Assembly: GCA_023396415.1 (NCBI GenBank)
Contig: JAEWWJ010000069.1
Span: 1 to 64,000 of the forward strand
Source: Bacteroidota bacterium
GTDB lineage: Bacteria > Bacteroidota > Bacteroidia > Bacteroidales > F082
Reading direction: 5' to 3'
Length of the DNA stretch: 64,000 bases
Shown here in pieces: positions 43,696 through 53,397 of the stretch (position 1 is its first letter; every line of letters begins with the position of its first letter). A program made the translations under genes and the position numbers. Below the pieces are notes generated by a model. The model saw only the letters and a program-made list of their open reading frames with translations. It ran no database searches and had not been told where the DNA came from.

Positions 43696-44702
43696 GTGGA
43701 GCTTCTGATCACTAACTTGGTTTTAATCACCTTTTTAATGGGCTTAAACTCCACATCATCTCCTTCTTTCAGCCTCTTTAACAGCATAATACAAGCTTCA
43801 CGACCTAATTCGAAACCAAATTGATCAATTGTAGTGAGTTCCGGATCGCAGATAGCTGACGATTTACTATTTTCAAATCCAACTACTTTCACATCCTGAG
43901 GCACACGTTTGCCCAATTCGCGGGCTGCTTTAATGATAGCAATGGCCGACATATCATTTACGGCAAAAAAACCATCCGGGGCATCAGGTTTTCTTAAAAG
44001 GTCGTGAGCAGTTTTTTTGGCTATTTCATAAGTGTCGGCCAGATGAACAAGATCATGTTGAAAGTGGATGTTGTGTTTCAACAAGGCATCATGGTAGCCC
44101 GAAAGCCTGCTTTTGCCAATCTGAAGATTTTGAGGTGCGGCAAAATGTGCAATCCGCTTGCAGCCTCTTTCAATAAGGTGGTTCACGGCAATAAAGGCAC
44201 CTTGATAATCATCGGCTACCACTTGGTCGGCAGGAAGCTCCTCGGTTGTGCGGTCAAAAAACACTACAGGAATTTCGTTTTCGATTAACTTTTGAAAATG
44301 TGAAAAATCACTCGTTTCTTTTGAAAAAGACACCAATACTCCATCCACACGATTGGTTAAAACGGCCTGAGTGTTAATTACTTCACGCTTGTATGATTCG
44401 TTCGACTGAAACACCATCACGCTATAATCATTCTTATAAGCGACTTCTTCGATACCATTGATGATGGCCGAAAAGAAATAATGTTCGATTTCGGGGATAA
44501 TAAGTCCGATGGTTCGGGTGCTGTTGTTCCGTAAATTGAGGGCAATGCGGTTAGGTCTGTAGCCCAACAATGCAGCAAGTTCTTTAACAGCAGTGCGGGT
44601 TTTAGGACTTATGTCAGGATGGTCCTTCAAGGCCCGCGATACTGTAGAGGTTGATAACCCTAACTTTGTGGCAATGTCTTTGATGGTGATCTGACGCTTC
44701 AT
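43692..44702 (-). CDS. LacI-family transcriptional regulator of the sus-like locus
   Basis: A 336-residue regulator from the ATG at 44702; the frame is open to 44768 but the family N-terminus starts here. The helix-turn-helix and hinge are ITIKDIATKLGLSTSTVSRALKDHPDISPKTR plus ELAALLGYRPNRIALNLR landmarks. A periplasmic-binding-like sensor domain covers about 60-336 (IGLIIPEIEHYFFSAIINGIE, DGFFAVNDMSAIAIIKAA). It diverges from susC, so it probably controls that operon in response to a sugar. No clear palindromic operator was found between them. Confidence 0.92.
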   Translation of the reverse strand: MKRQITIKDIATKLGLSTSTVSRALKDHPDISPKTRTAVKELAALLGYRPNRIALNLRNNSTRTIGLIIPEIEHYFFSAIINGIEEVAYKNDYSVMVFQSNESYKREVINTQAVLTNRVDGVLVSFSKETSDFSHFQKLIENEIPVVFFDRTTEELPADQVVADDYQGAFIAVNHLIERGCKRIAHFAAPQNLQIGKSRLSGYHDALLKHNIHFQHDLVHLADTYEIAKKTAHDLLRKPDAPDGFFAVNDMSAIAIIKAARELGKRVPQDVKVVGFENSKSSAICDPELTTIDQFGFELGREACIMLLKRLKEGDDVEFKPIKKVIKTKLVIRSST

Positions 44703-44876
44703 TTTTGTTTGATTACCCTGTTGTTTAAATTGTAAAAACTGAAAAATAATTGGATAAAGATACAACAATTAAGTGTTTTGTAAATTCCTTGCTCAATAAT
44801 TTTTTTTATTTCAATCGTTTGCGCTTGTAATCACTATCAATTGTCGCTTATATTACACTATAATCTAAACTTTCTA

Positions 44877-44884
44877 TATCTTTG
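44877..44884 (+). promoter_or_regulatory. -7 promoter element of the susC operon
   Basis: TATCTTTG matches TAnnTTTG. It gives a leader of about 80 nt before the susC ATG at 44969. No -33 element was recognised, as would fit an activator- or repressor-controlled promoter. Confidence 0.45.
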
Positions 44885-44968
44885 TTGAAACCTAATTTTT
44901 ATCATGATGTTAAGCAACTAACATTGTTAAAATTTCATCACTCAATCACTAACACAAAAAAAACGCTT

Positions 44969-47932
44969 ATGAATCGAATTTTTAGGCAGTTTTTGCCCAT
45001 TTTATTGGGGTTGATTATTTCAGCCTATGCTAATGGACAAACAGGCACTGTCAAGGGAATTGTAACAGACAAGAGTACTGGCGAAACCCTGCCCGGTGCT
45101 AACGTCTTGCTCAAAGGCACTTTAATCGGCGCCTCTACCGACTTTGATGGGTTGTTTACCCTCACTAACGTTCCTACGGGAACAGTAACTATTGAAGCCA
45201 GCTTTGTTGGTTATTTGCCTTCCAGCCAAGTAATTACGATTGCTGCAGACCAAACCCTTACTATTAATTTTACACTTGATGTGGATGCTGTTGTTTTGGA
45301 AGAAACCGTAGTTATCGGTTATGGAATTCAAAAGAAGAGCGACCGCACGGGTGCAGTAGCAAATATCACTGCTGCTGAATTGAATACCGGTGTTTTGACT
45401 GACCCTATTCAAGGTATCCAAGGCAAGATTGCAGGGGTTTTGATTTCTAAAAAAGGTGGCGACCCCAATAGTGGCTTCGATGTAAAGATCAGGGGTGCTT
45501 CAACTTTGTCAACATCAACCAGTCCTTTGTATGTTGTTGACGGTGTGCCCGGCGTTGATCCAACAACGATTGCTTCCGAAGATATTGAGTCATTCAACGT
45601 TTTGAAAGACGCTTCTTCATCAGCTATTTATGGTTCACGTGGTGCCAATGGTGTCATTATCATTACCACAAAAAGAGGAAGTGATACCAAAGGAAAAGCC
45701 CAAATTGACTTTAATTCCTACCTCTCTACTGACTATGTAGCCAATCGTTTAGATTTGCTTTCAGCAGATCAGATTAGAAAATATGTGGCTGATAATAATC
45801 TAAACTTTAATGACGGTGGTGCCAATGTTGATTGGCAGGATGAAATTTTCCGACAAGGAACTTCACAAAATTACGCGTTGTCAATTGCCGGTGGAAGTAA
45901 AAATTCATCATATCGCACCTCACTTTCCCACCAGGATTTTTCAGGAGTAGTTATAGGAACTGAGAAAAAAAGAACAATTGCCCGTATAAATGTCGATCAA
46001 AAAGCTTTTGACGATAAGTTGACCATTTCAGCAGGTATTGCCGGTACTTTTGAAAAAAACGACTACATTAGTTATTCCGGGAATGGACCTAATGACGTGC
46101 TTTATCAGGCTTATCAACGAAACCCAACTGACTCGGTTAGAAAAGCAGATGGAAGTTATTATGAAATTGAACGTCAGTTCCAATATTACAATCCAGTTGC
46201 TATTGTAAACTTGATTCAAAATAACCGAGATGCAAAAAGATTTTTCGGATTTCTTAAAGCTGATCTTGACATATACAAGGGTTTCTCGGCAAGCGTGAAT
46301 CTGGCCTACACGCGCGATGATTACGAAAGCTCTTATTTTGAACCAACAACACTTCGCTTAGGAAAACACGAAGGATATGGAAGACGTGAATATGGCAATT
46401 ACGACTCAAAAATATTAGAAACAACTTTAAGATACAATGAAGATTTTGGTGCGCATAACATAAACCTTGTTGGTGGCTATTCATTTCAAGAAGATTTTAA
46501 TACAGGGTTCTTTGCTCAAGGAAAAAAACCTTTCGTTAACAATTCGGGAGCAAACGATCTTTCCTTCTTACAAAATGTCAATCCAGGCGATATTAAATCA
46601 TGGAAAGGCAGCAATCGTTTGATTTCATTCTTTGGCCGTGGGATATACAACTACAACTCAAAGTACTACGTAACTGCAACCATTCGTCGTGATGGTTCGT
46701 CTAAATTTGGCGTGAACAATAAATGGGGATGGTTTCCATCAGCTTCATTAATGTGGAATATTATGAGTGAAGATTTCATGAGTGATGTTAATTTTATTAA
46801 CGCTTTGAAGTTGCGTGTTGGCTATGGAATAACTGGTAATCAGGAGTTTGCAAACTATCAAGGTTTAGCTTACTATCAATCAGCCGGTAATACCATCAAT
46901 TTTGAAACTGGTCAAGAGTCCATTTTAATGGCATACGCACACGCCGCCAACCCAAACATTAAATGGGAGGAAAACGCCGAACTTAATGTAGGTATTGATT
47001 TTGGATTGTTTGAGGACAAGATTTCCGGATCTATCGATTATTTCCAAAAAACCACCTACGATTTATTAGGTGAATATTCAGTGCCTGTTCCCCCATATCC
47101 GGTTGGAAGAATTTGGGCCAATGTGGGCGAATTTAAAGTAAATGGTATGGAAGTGTTTTTGCAGGGCTATCCTGTCCGCAACAAAAACTTCGACTGGAAA
47201 ACTGCTGTCGTTTTCTCAACCTATAAACAGGAGGTTGTTTCTCTATCAAATGATGAGTTTGATATGGAAGAATTGCACGAAGGATGGTTGTCAGGCCGTG
47301 GTTTGGTTGGCGACTTAAATTGGACACAGATTGTGAAACCTGGAATGGCTTTAGGTACATGGTATATGCCTGAATATGCAGGTCTTTCAACTGACGGAAA
47401 ATTCCTTTTCCATACTAAAGATGGTGGAGTTACGCGAGACATTGAAAAAGCTGAGCGGAGAAATGTGGGATCGGCTCAACCAAAATTTGAATTGGGTTGG
47501 TCAAACTACTTCACTTTTTATAAAAACTTTGACGCAAGTTTTGCTTTTAGAGGTGTATTTGGATACAAGGTATTCAACACAACAAAGTTGATCTTTGGAA
47601 ACCCGGTTTGGTTACCGGATATTAATGTGTTGCAAGTTGCCCTTGATGAAAAAGCCCGTGGCTTGAATGACAATCCAAGACTAAGTAGCTATTATCTTGA
47701 GGACGGGAGTTTTGTTCGTTTGGACAATCTGTCCATCGGATACAACATCAAGAACCTGAAAGTAGTAAAGAATATTCGGGTGTATTTTACCTCCAATAAT
47801 CTTTTAACCATCACTGGTTATTCAGGTCTTGATCCTGAGATTTCAGCTTCAGGGCTGTCATTCGGACTTGATCAGTACAACGTGTATCCAAAAACACGTA
47901 CTTTTACTTTAGGAGTCAATGTTACACTTTAA
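44969..47932 (+). CDS. SusC/RagA-type TonB-dependent outer-membrane transporter
   Basis: A 987-residue protein from the ATG at 44969 with a signal peptide (RIFRQFLPILLGLIISAYANG, cleavage before Q24). A carboxypeptidase-regulatory-like domain follows (TGTVKGIVTDKSTGETLPGANV), then the TonB-box region EETVVIGYGIQKKSDRTGAV. The plug contains the SusC signature VVDGVPG and VLKDASSSAIYGSRGANGVIIITTK. A long 22-strand barrel ends in TRTFTLGVNVTL. With SusD it imports glycans using TonB energy. The specific sugar cannot be read, though the SusE-like third gene favours a starch-type or related glucan. Confidence 0.95.
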   Translation: MNRIFRQFLPILLGLIISAYANGQTGTVKGIVTDKSTGETLPGANVLLKGTLIGASTDFDGLFTLTNVPTGTVTIEASFVGYLPSSQVITIAADQTLTINFTLDVDAVVLEETVVIGYGIQKKSDRTGAVANITAAELNTGVLTDPIQGIQGKIAGVLISKKGGDPNSGFDVKIRGASTLSTSTSPLYVVDGVPGVDPTTIASEDIESFNVLKDASSSAIYGSRGANGVIIITTKRGSDTKGKAQIDFNSYLSTDYVANRLDLLSADQIRKYVADNNLNFNDGGANVDWQDEIFRQGTSQNYALSIAGGSKNSSYRTSLSHQDFSGVVIGTEKKRTIARINVDQKAFDDKLTISAGIAGTFEKNDYISYSGNGPNDVLYQAYQRNPTDSVRKADGSYYEIERQFQYYNPVAIVNLIQNNRDAKRFFGFLKADLDIYKGFSASVNLAYTRDDYESSYFEPTTLRLGKHEGYGRREYGNYDSKILETTLRYNEDFGAHNINLVGGYSFQEDFNTGFFAQGKKPFVNNSGANDLSFLQNVNPGDIKSWKGSNRLISFFGRGIYNYNSKYYVTATIRRDGSSKFGVNNKWGWFPSASLMWNIMSEDFMSDVNFINALKLRVGYGITGNQEFANYQGLAYYQSAGNTINFETGQESILMAYAHAANPNIKWEENAELNVGIDFGLFEDKISGSIDYFQKTTYDLLGEYSVPVPPYPVGRIWANVGEFKVNGMEVFLQGYPVRNKNFDWKTAVVFSTYKQEVVSLSNDEFDMEELHEGWLSGRGLVGDLNWTQIVKPGMALGTWYMPEYAGLSTDGKFLFHTKDGGVTRDIEKAERRNVGSAQPKFELGWSNYFTFYKNFDASFAFRGVFGYKVFNTTKLIFGNPVWLPDINVLQVALDEKARGLNDNPRLSSYYLEDGSFVRLDNLSIGYNIKNLKVVKNIRVYFTSNNLLTITGYSGLDPEISASGLSFGLDQYNVYPKTRTFTLGVNVTL

Positions 47933-47945
47933 AAGAGAAAATTTT

Positions 47946-49439
47946 ATGAAAAAGATATTAATTGCATTCATCGTAATATTGGCCTTTCAAGCTGGTTGTA
48001 CCAAGTTAGATACCGAAATTTACGATAAAATTTTACCGGAAGATTATGCCGCCGATCCGGTATTGAAGATGAGCCCTATTTATGCTCCTATGCGTGAATT
48101 TTTGGACAATGGCTGCTGGTGGTTTGCTCAGGAATTAACTGCCGATGCCATGTGTTCTCCCACGCGGGCAAACGACTGGGATGATGGTGGAAAATGGCGA
48201 GTGCTGCATACCCATACTTGGGATAACCAAACAGAGACGGTTAATTCAATGTGGAGTCGTTTTTACAACGGGGCTGTTGAAGCCAATAAGTTTATTGAAG
48301 AAATGGAAGCTTATCCTCCATCCGATGAAGTTACTGTTGGTATTGCCAAGGGTAAAATTCTTCGTGCTTATTATTATTATCTGCTTATTGACAACTACAA
48401 AGATGTCCCTTACGTGACTGATTATTTGGATGCTCCAAAGAATCCAAAAAGAAACTCGAGAGCCGATATCTTTGCCAAACTTGTTAAAGAAGTAGAAGAA
48501 AATGCCGCTTTATTGCCCCTAACCATTACCACAAAAACCGGTGTAACAAAAGGGATGGCTTATTCCTTGTTGGCAAAGCTCTACATCAATGCGGAGGTGT
48601 ACACGGGAACTCCACAGTGGGCCAAAGCTGAACAAGCTTGTGATAGTGTGATAGACTTAGGTGCCTATTCACTTGATGCCGATCCAATGAAACCTTTCGT
48701 GACCGATAATGGCAAAAACAGCGAACTTATTTTTATTATTCCTTTTAATGAGGATACATACAAAGGTTTTAACTTGCACATGCGTACTTTACATTACAAC
48801 AGTAACCTCACTTTTGATATGACTGTTGGTCCTTGGAATGGCTTTGCTGCAATGGAAAGTTTTTACAATTCATACGAAGAAAATGATGCCCGAAAGGCTT
48901 CGTTCCTCGTTGGACAACAATATACCTCTTCAGGTGAAGAAATCATTGATGTTGGTGCAGAAAACACAAAGCTTGTCTTTACACCCAATATTCCTGCGTT
49001 GTTTATGGATGCTTCTTACACTTTGCCACAAATTCGCATGTCGGGCGTTCGAGCTGTCAAATTTGAAGTTAAACTTGGCGCTTCCGATAATTTAAGCAAT
49101 CAATTCCCGTTGTTTAGGTATGCCGATATTCTACTTATGAAAGCTGAATGTGTTATCCGTCAAGGTGGAAATGGTGACGAATGGATCAATCCATTAAGAA
49201 CAAGAGCCGGAGTAGCTCCATATTCAGGTGCTACATTGGATCAGTTGCTGGCCGAACGTGGTCGTGAAATGTTTTTCGAAGGCCATCGCCGTCAGGATTT
49301 GATTCGATTCGGAAAATTCAATCAAGCATGGTGGGAAAAAGGGACTTCAACACCCGATCGCAATAGTTTTCCTGTGCCTCAATGGGCTATAGATGCAAAT
49401 CCAAGCCTGTCTGATTCTCCAGTACCAATTGGAAATTAA
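47946..49439 (+). CDS. SusD/RagB-type surface glycan-binding lipoprotein
   Basis: A 497-residue lipoprotein from the ATG at 47946, with a type II signal ending FQAG-C18. The tetratricopeptide-rich SusD fold is visible in KGKILRAYYYYLLIDNYKDVPYVTDY, KGMAYSLLAKLYINAEVYTG, LFRYADILLMKAECVIRQGG and the C-terminal LLAERGREMFFEGHRRQDLIRFGKF. It forms the lid over the SusC barrel. It starts 13 bp after susC. Confidence 0.95.
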   Translation: MKKILIAFIVILAFQAGCTKLDTEIYDKILPEDYAADPVLKMSPIYAPMREFLDNGCWWFAQELTADAMCSPTRANDWDDGGKWRVLHTHTWDNQTETVNSMWSRFYNGAVEANKFIEEMEAYPPSDEVTVGIAKGKILRAYYYYLLIDNYKDVPYVTDYLDAPKNPKRNSRADIFAKLVKEVEENAALLPLTITTKTGVTKGMAYSLLAKLYINAEVYTGTPQWAKAEQACDSVIDLGAYSLDADPMKPFVTDNGKNSELIFIIPFNEDTYKGFNLHMRTLHYNSNLTFDMTVGPWNGFAAMESFYNSYEENDARKASFLVGQQYTSSGEEIIDVGAENTKLVFTPNIPALFMDASYTLPQIRMSGVRAVKFEVKLGASDNLSNQFPLFRYADILLMKAECVIRQGGNGDEWINPLRTRAGVAPYSGATLDQLLAERGREMFFEGHRRQDLIRFGKFNQAWWEKGTSTPDRNSFPVPQWAIDANPSLSDSPVPIGN

Positions 49440-49495
49440 TATTTTAATAAAATAATTTCATCACTAACCCAAATATTTAATTTAATTTAATCGCT

Positions 49496-50962
49496 ATGAA
49501 AAAAAGACCATTTAGTAATTTACTAAAAATGACCGCCATCTTCATGATGATGGCCGTTGTGGTAGCATCATGTAAAAAAGATGATGAACCTAAACCAGAT
49601 TCAGATCCGATTGTAGAAGATGGTATCTATGTTGTAGGTGCTGGTACTGCCTTAACTACCTTTGACTTAAAAGGCTTGATGAAATCAACCAAAAATGAAG
49701 TAGATCAAGTAGATCGCGCAACCTTACTCGAACTTTTTATCCCTGTTAAAGCAGGTGCCGATGGTTTCAACATTGTAAAAGTAGCCGGTTCAACCAAAAC
49801 TACTTACGGCCCGGGTGCTGACTTTGCATTGGTAACTGAATTTCAATCTGATGAACCAACTGGTAAATTCAGCCGTGGTACAATCGCCGAAACTACAACC
49901 AAATTTACGGTTGCTGAAGATGGGTTGTATCATGTTGTTTATGATACCGAACTGGGTATTGTTGTTGTAGCTAAAGCCGAATGGGGCGTTATTGGCGGCG
50001 CAACTCCAGGTGGATGGGGAAGTAACACAGAAATGCCTGTTACTTTTAATCTCAACAAAATGGAGTTTGTTAAAACAGAACTTACCTTGTTGCAAAATGA
50101 TTTTAAATTCCGTTATACCAACGGTTGGAAAATCTTTCTTGATGCTGAAGGTACTGTTAAGGTAAACACCAACCTTGGAGGCTCACTTACTGCTCTTGTT
50201 CCCGGTGGCGACAATATTGCCAACGCCGTTTATGCCATCTATACCGTAGGTTTAACCTATGAACTTGGAAAAGGATTCACTGCAACACAAGTAAAAACTG
50301 GTGACGCTGAACCACTTCCAACGTATCCTGAAGCCATGTTCTTAGTAGGTGACGCTACCGCTTATGGCTGGGCTACACCAGGAGAAAACGCTGAAGCAGT
50401 GATGCACAAAATTGCCGGTGGCGGTGACAATGAAGGCATCTACTGGAAAATTGCTTCCCTCGAAGCAGGCTTAGGATTTAAATTGTCAGCAGCCAACTGG
50501 GCTGATCCAAACTTAGGCTTTAACGAAGTAAACGAATTTGATGTTGATGGAGTTGTGGTTACCGAAGCAGGTGGCAATATGTCAGTTGGAACAAGTGGCA
50601 TGTATATTTTTGTACTCGATTTGAGAAACGATACAAAAAAACTATCAATTAGAGAAGCTGCTGTTTATGGTATCGGTGATGCCTTCGGAAGTTGGGATGC
50701 AGGCGTAGAAGCTTATAAGTTTACGGTTCAAAACGAAACAAAAACACTTGTTTCTCCCGCATTGAATGCCTCCGCTAATGTTCGCATGTACGCTGCTCAC
50801 CCATGGATTCCGGCATGGTGGAATGCCGAATTTAACGTGTTTGGCACCAAAATCGAGTACCGTAATGACGGTGGCGACCAAGAAGCTGTTCCAGGAACTG
50901 CAGGTCAAACTGTTACTTTATATTTTGATGATAACACAGGGTCTATTGCTTTTGGATTCTAA
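49496..50962 (+). CDS. SusE/SusF-like outer-membrane glycan-binding lipoprotein
   Basis: A 488-residue lipoprotein with the lipobox VVAS-C26 and an acidic spacer (KKDDEPKPDSDP). Three tandem beta-sandwich units of the SusE/SusF starch-binding type follow. They are seen from the recurring pattern GIYVVGAGTALTTFDL, WGVIGGATPGGWGSNTEMPV, MFLVGDATAYGWATPGE and VYGIGDAFGSWDAG, each a [LIV]-[VI]-G-x-A/G-x(4-6)-W start with paired aromatics that would stack on sugar rings. It lies 56 bp after susD and is the last gene before a strong terminator. Confidence 0.9.
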   Translation: MKKRPFSNLLKMTAIFMMMAVVVASCKKDDEPKPDSDPIVEDGIYVVGAGTALTTFDLKGLMKSTKNEVDQVDRATLLELFIPVKAGADGFNIVKVAGSTKTTYGPGADFALVTEFQSDEPTGKFSRGTIAETTTKFTVAEDGLYHVVYDTELGIVVVAKAEWGVIGGATPGGWGSNTEMPVTFNLNKMEFVKTELTLLQNDFKFRYTNGWKIFLDAEGTVKVNTNLGGSLTALVPGGDNIANAVYAIYTVGLTYELGKGFTATQVKTGDAEPLPTYPEAMFLVGDATAYGWATPGENAEAVMHKIAGGGDNEGIYWKIASLEAGLGFKLSAANWADPNLGFNEVNEFDVDGVVVTEAGGNMSVGTSGMYIFVLDLRNDTKKLSIREAAVYGIGDAFGSWDAGVEAYKFTVQNETKTLVSPALNASANVRMYAAHPWIPAWWNAEFNVFGTKIEYRNDGGDQEAVPGTAGQTVTLYFDDNTGSIAFGF

Positions 50963-50989
50963 AAGGTTAATCCCTTTTATATAAACTTA

Positions 50990-51027
50990 TTGAGGCTGTT
51001 TCCTAAAAGAAACAGCCTCAATTTTTT
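50990..51027 (+). terminator. Intrinsic terminator of the sus-like operon
   Basis: A perfect 13-bp stem (50990-51002 with 51009-51021) with a 6-nt loop is followed by six T residues. It lies 28 bp after the susE-like stop. Confidence 0.93.
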
Positions 51028-51144
51028 AGCTTCAATCGGTTTTTCTTTTACCAAATATGGTTTTGATAAAGATTGGTTTTGCACACCTAAAATTGTAGTT
51101 GAAAATATTATTCCCTTAATCCCGTCTAATTAATCCATTTTTTG

Positions 51145-51152
51145 TATTTTTG
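51145..51152 (+). promoter_or_regulatory. -7 promoter element upstream of tRNA-Leu
   Basis: TATTTTTG followed by CACCCTC resembles the rplM promoter. It lies 41 nt before the tRNA and may drive tRNA-Leu and tig. A TTTG -33 element is not clear. Confidence 0.5.
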
Positions 51153-51192
51153 CACCCTCATTTTGGCATCATAACAAAGTGATTTTCATTAT

Positions 51193-51274
51193 GCGGATGT
51201 GGCGTAATTGGTAGCCGCGCCAGACTTAGGATCTGGTGCCGTGAGGCGTGGGGGTTCGAGTCCCTTCATCCGCA
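51193..51274 (+). tRNA. tRNA-Leu (UAG anticodon)
   Basis: An 82-nt class II tRNA. The acceptor arms GCGGATG (51193-51199) and CATCCGC (51267-51273) pair fully, with discriminator A. The anticodon stem CCAGA/TCTGG encloses the loop CTTAGGA, anticodon TAG at 51227-51229. A long variable arm (TGCCGTGAGGCGTG) and a T arm with GGTTCGAGTCC complete it. The 3' CCA is not encoded. Confidence 0.97.
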
Positions 51275-51282
51275 CAACATCA

Positions 51283-51323
51283 AGCCGGATTAGGATTAAT
51301 CCGGCTCAATGTTTTTAACATTG
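51283..51323 (+). other. Two tandem hairpins between tRNA-Leu and tig
   Basis: The first is a perfect 10-bp stem, AGCCGGATTA (51283-51292) with TAATCCGGCT (51297-51306) and a GGAT loop. The second is a 7-bp stem, CAATGTT (51307-51313) with AACATTG (51317-51323) and a TTT loop. The first could serve as a weak terminator after the tRNA or as a processing site. The tig start follows 18 nt after the second. Confidence 0.6.
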
Positions 51324-51341
51324 TTAAGAAAAAAAATACAC

Positions 51342-52727
51342 ATGCAAGTTATTAAAGAGCTCAAGGGTGATGTAAGTGCTTCAATTGAAGTGAAAATCAG
51401 TAAAACCGATTTCGAACCCGAAGTAAATAAAGCTTTAAAGGAGTACCAACGCAAAGCATCTGTTCCAGGGTTTCGCCCAGGTAAAGTGCCTTTTGGAATG
51501 GTGAAAAAAATGTATGGCAATGCCATCCTTGCCGAGGAAGTCAATAAGCTTGTTTCAGAAACCCTGAACAACTACCTCAAAGAAAATGAAATTCGTATTC
51601 TCGGTTATCCACTTGCTGATATTGATCGAACCGGATTGATTGATTTTGATTCCGATGCCGACAAAAGTTTCTTTTTTAACGTAGCCATTGCACCACTCCT
51701 CGACATCAAGCTCGAAGAGATGGAATTCAGCTATCCAAAAGTAAAAGCCGATGCGGCTGAAGTTCAAAAAACTGTGGACCGACTGCTGAATGATTTTCCG
51801 GAAATCACCTATCCCGAAACTTTTGCGAAAGGCGATTCCATTGAGTTGAGATCAACAGAAGTTGATGCTGAGGGCAAAGAAATAGAAGACGGCTACCAAG
51901 CTACGGTGCTTCTTGAATCTGATGCCATTGTTGACGAAGAAAGTCTTAAGTTGTTTGAAGGAAAAGAGTTGGGTTCTGAATTTATTTTCAACTTTAGAAA
52001 AGCGCTTCAAGATGATGAAAAAGTCATCAAAGCGCTTCGTTTGAGTGAAGAAAACAATCATCTAATCCACAATGATTTCAATGTGGTGATTGACGAACTC
52101 AAACGCGTGGCCCCGGCAGAGGTGAATGAGTCGTTTTTTAAACGTGTTTTTCCGGCAGATGAAATTGCAAATGAAGATGATTTTAGAAGTCGCGTTGCAC
52201 AAGAGATTGAAAAACAGCTCGATTCCCAATCGGATTATTTTGTTTACAGTGTTGCTTTAAAAAAACTGGTGGAAGAAACCCCCATGCAGTTTGATGAGGA
52301 ATTTTTACAAAAATGGATTGCCGACAGCTCCAATGGCGAATACAGCTTTGAAGATATTCGTGATAATTATAAGGATTACGAGAAAACAATTCGTTTTCAA
52401 TTGATTGAAGAAGAAATGCTCCGGCAGTATCCTGAATTAAAAGTAACGAAGGAAGAGGTTAGACAACATGTTGCAAGTTATTTCATGGGGCAAATGCAAA
52501 TGGAAATAACTCCCGAAATGGAGGGCTTTTTTAATACTACCATAGACTCAATCCTTAAAAATAAAAAAGAAGAAGACCGTATCGTTAGACAGTTGTTTGA
52601 AAACAAGATGATGCATTTATTCAGAGAGAAGCTCAAATTGGTTGATAAGATTGTTACACCAGACGAATTTAAGGAAATGATTACCCAAAACGGGATGGAA
52701 CTAAAGGAGGACCAAAAAGATGAATAA
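51342..52727 (+). CDS. tig: Trigger factor (ribosome-associated chaperone/PPIase)
   Basis: 461 residues from the ATG at 51342 ([20 protein letters not shown]); an open extension to 51309 crosses the hairpins. The N-terminal ribosome-binding domain contains the signature region [25 protein letters not shown] (the GFRxGxxP loop). A divergent FKBP-like domain of about 90 residues follows, then the long helical C-terminal domain. Its stop overlaps clpP by 8 nt, giving the common tig-clpP-clpX order. Confidence 0.95.
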   Translation: MQVIKELKGDVSASIEVKISKTDFEPEVNKALKEYQRKASVPGFRPGKVPFGMVKKMYGNAILAEEVNKLVSETLNNYLKENEIRILGYPLADIDRTGLIDFDSDADKSFFFNVAIAPLLDIKLEEMEFSYPKVKADAAEVQKTVDRLLNDFPEITYPETFAKGDSIELRSTEVDAEGKEIEDGYQATVLLESDAIVDEESLKLFEGKELGSEFIFNFRKALQDDEKVIKALRLSEENNHLIHNDFNVVIDELKRVAPAEVNESFFKRVFPADEIANEDDFRSRVAQEIEKQLDSQSDYFVYSVALKKLVEETPMQFDEEFLQKWIADSSNGEYSFEDIRDNYKDYEKTIRFQLIEEEMLRQYPELKVTKEEVRQHVASYFMGQMQMEITPEMEGFFNTTIDSILKNKKEEDRIVRQLFENKMMHLFREKLKLVDKIVTPDEFKEMITQNGMELKEDQKDE

Positions 52728-53394
52728 TGAATTTACAAAATATGCTACCAAGCACCTTGGCATAAGTAGCAATGGTTTAGATCGTTACAACCGCGCAACC
52801 ACAGCCTACATTTCGCCTACCATCATCGAAGAGCGTCAGTTAAACATCGCTACCATGGATGTGTTTTCGCGTTTGATGATGGACAGAATTATTTTTCTCG
52901 GCGTACCGGTAGATGATTATGTGGCCAATATCATTCAGGCCCAGCTGTTGTTTTTAGAGTCAGTGGATTCCAAACGCGACATCCAAATTTATTTGAATAC
53001 ACCCGGTGGTTCAGTTTATGCCGGTCTTGGAATATACGATACCATGCAGTATATAAACCCCGATGTATCAACCATTTGCACAGGAATGGCAGCGTCAATG
53101 GGTGCCGTGCTCTTGTGTGCCGGGGCCAAAGGCAAACGTACTGCATTGAAGCACTCCCGCATCCTCATTCATCAACCCATGGGCGGTGCACAAGGGCAAG
53201 CTTCCGATATTGAAATCACAGCACGTGAAATTCAAAAATTGAAAAAAGAATTGTACGAAATCATTGCCAATCATAGCGGACAGCCATACAAAAGGATTTG
53301 GAAGGATTCCGATCGCGATTACTGGATGACTGCCGAGGAAGCCAAAGAATACGGTATGATTGACGAAATATTGGTACGCAACAAAACCAGCTAA
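52720..53394 (+). CDS. clpP: ATP-dependent Clp protease proteolytic subunit
   Basis: A 224-residue serine protease. The catalytic Ser126 is in [11 protein letters not shown] and His151 in ILIHQPMGG; the third residue, Asp, lies in the [15 protein letters not shown] region. The [18 protein letters not shown] oligomerisation segment is intact. An N-terminal leader of about 25 residues precedes the mature fold. It overlaps tig and is 3 bp from clpX. Confidence 0.96.
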   Translation: MNNEFTKYATKHLGISSNGLDRYNRATTAYISPTIIEERQLNIATMDVFSRLMMDRIIFLGVPVDDYVANIIQAQLLFLESVDSKRDIQIYLNTPGGSVYAGLGIYDTMQYINPDVSTICTGMAASMGAVLLCAGAKGKRTALKHSRILIHQPMGGAQGQASDIEITAREIQKLKKELYEIIANHSGQPYKRIWKDSDRDYWMTAEEAKEYGMIDEILVRNKTS

Positions 53395-53397
53395 TCC

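Noticed and set aside
44703..44968. LacI operator between the regulator and susC
   Set aside because: I looked for a central-CG palindrome; CGTTTGCG near 44815 is not symmetric, and no convincing inverted repeat was found.
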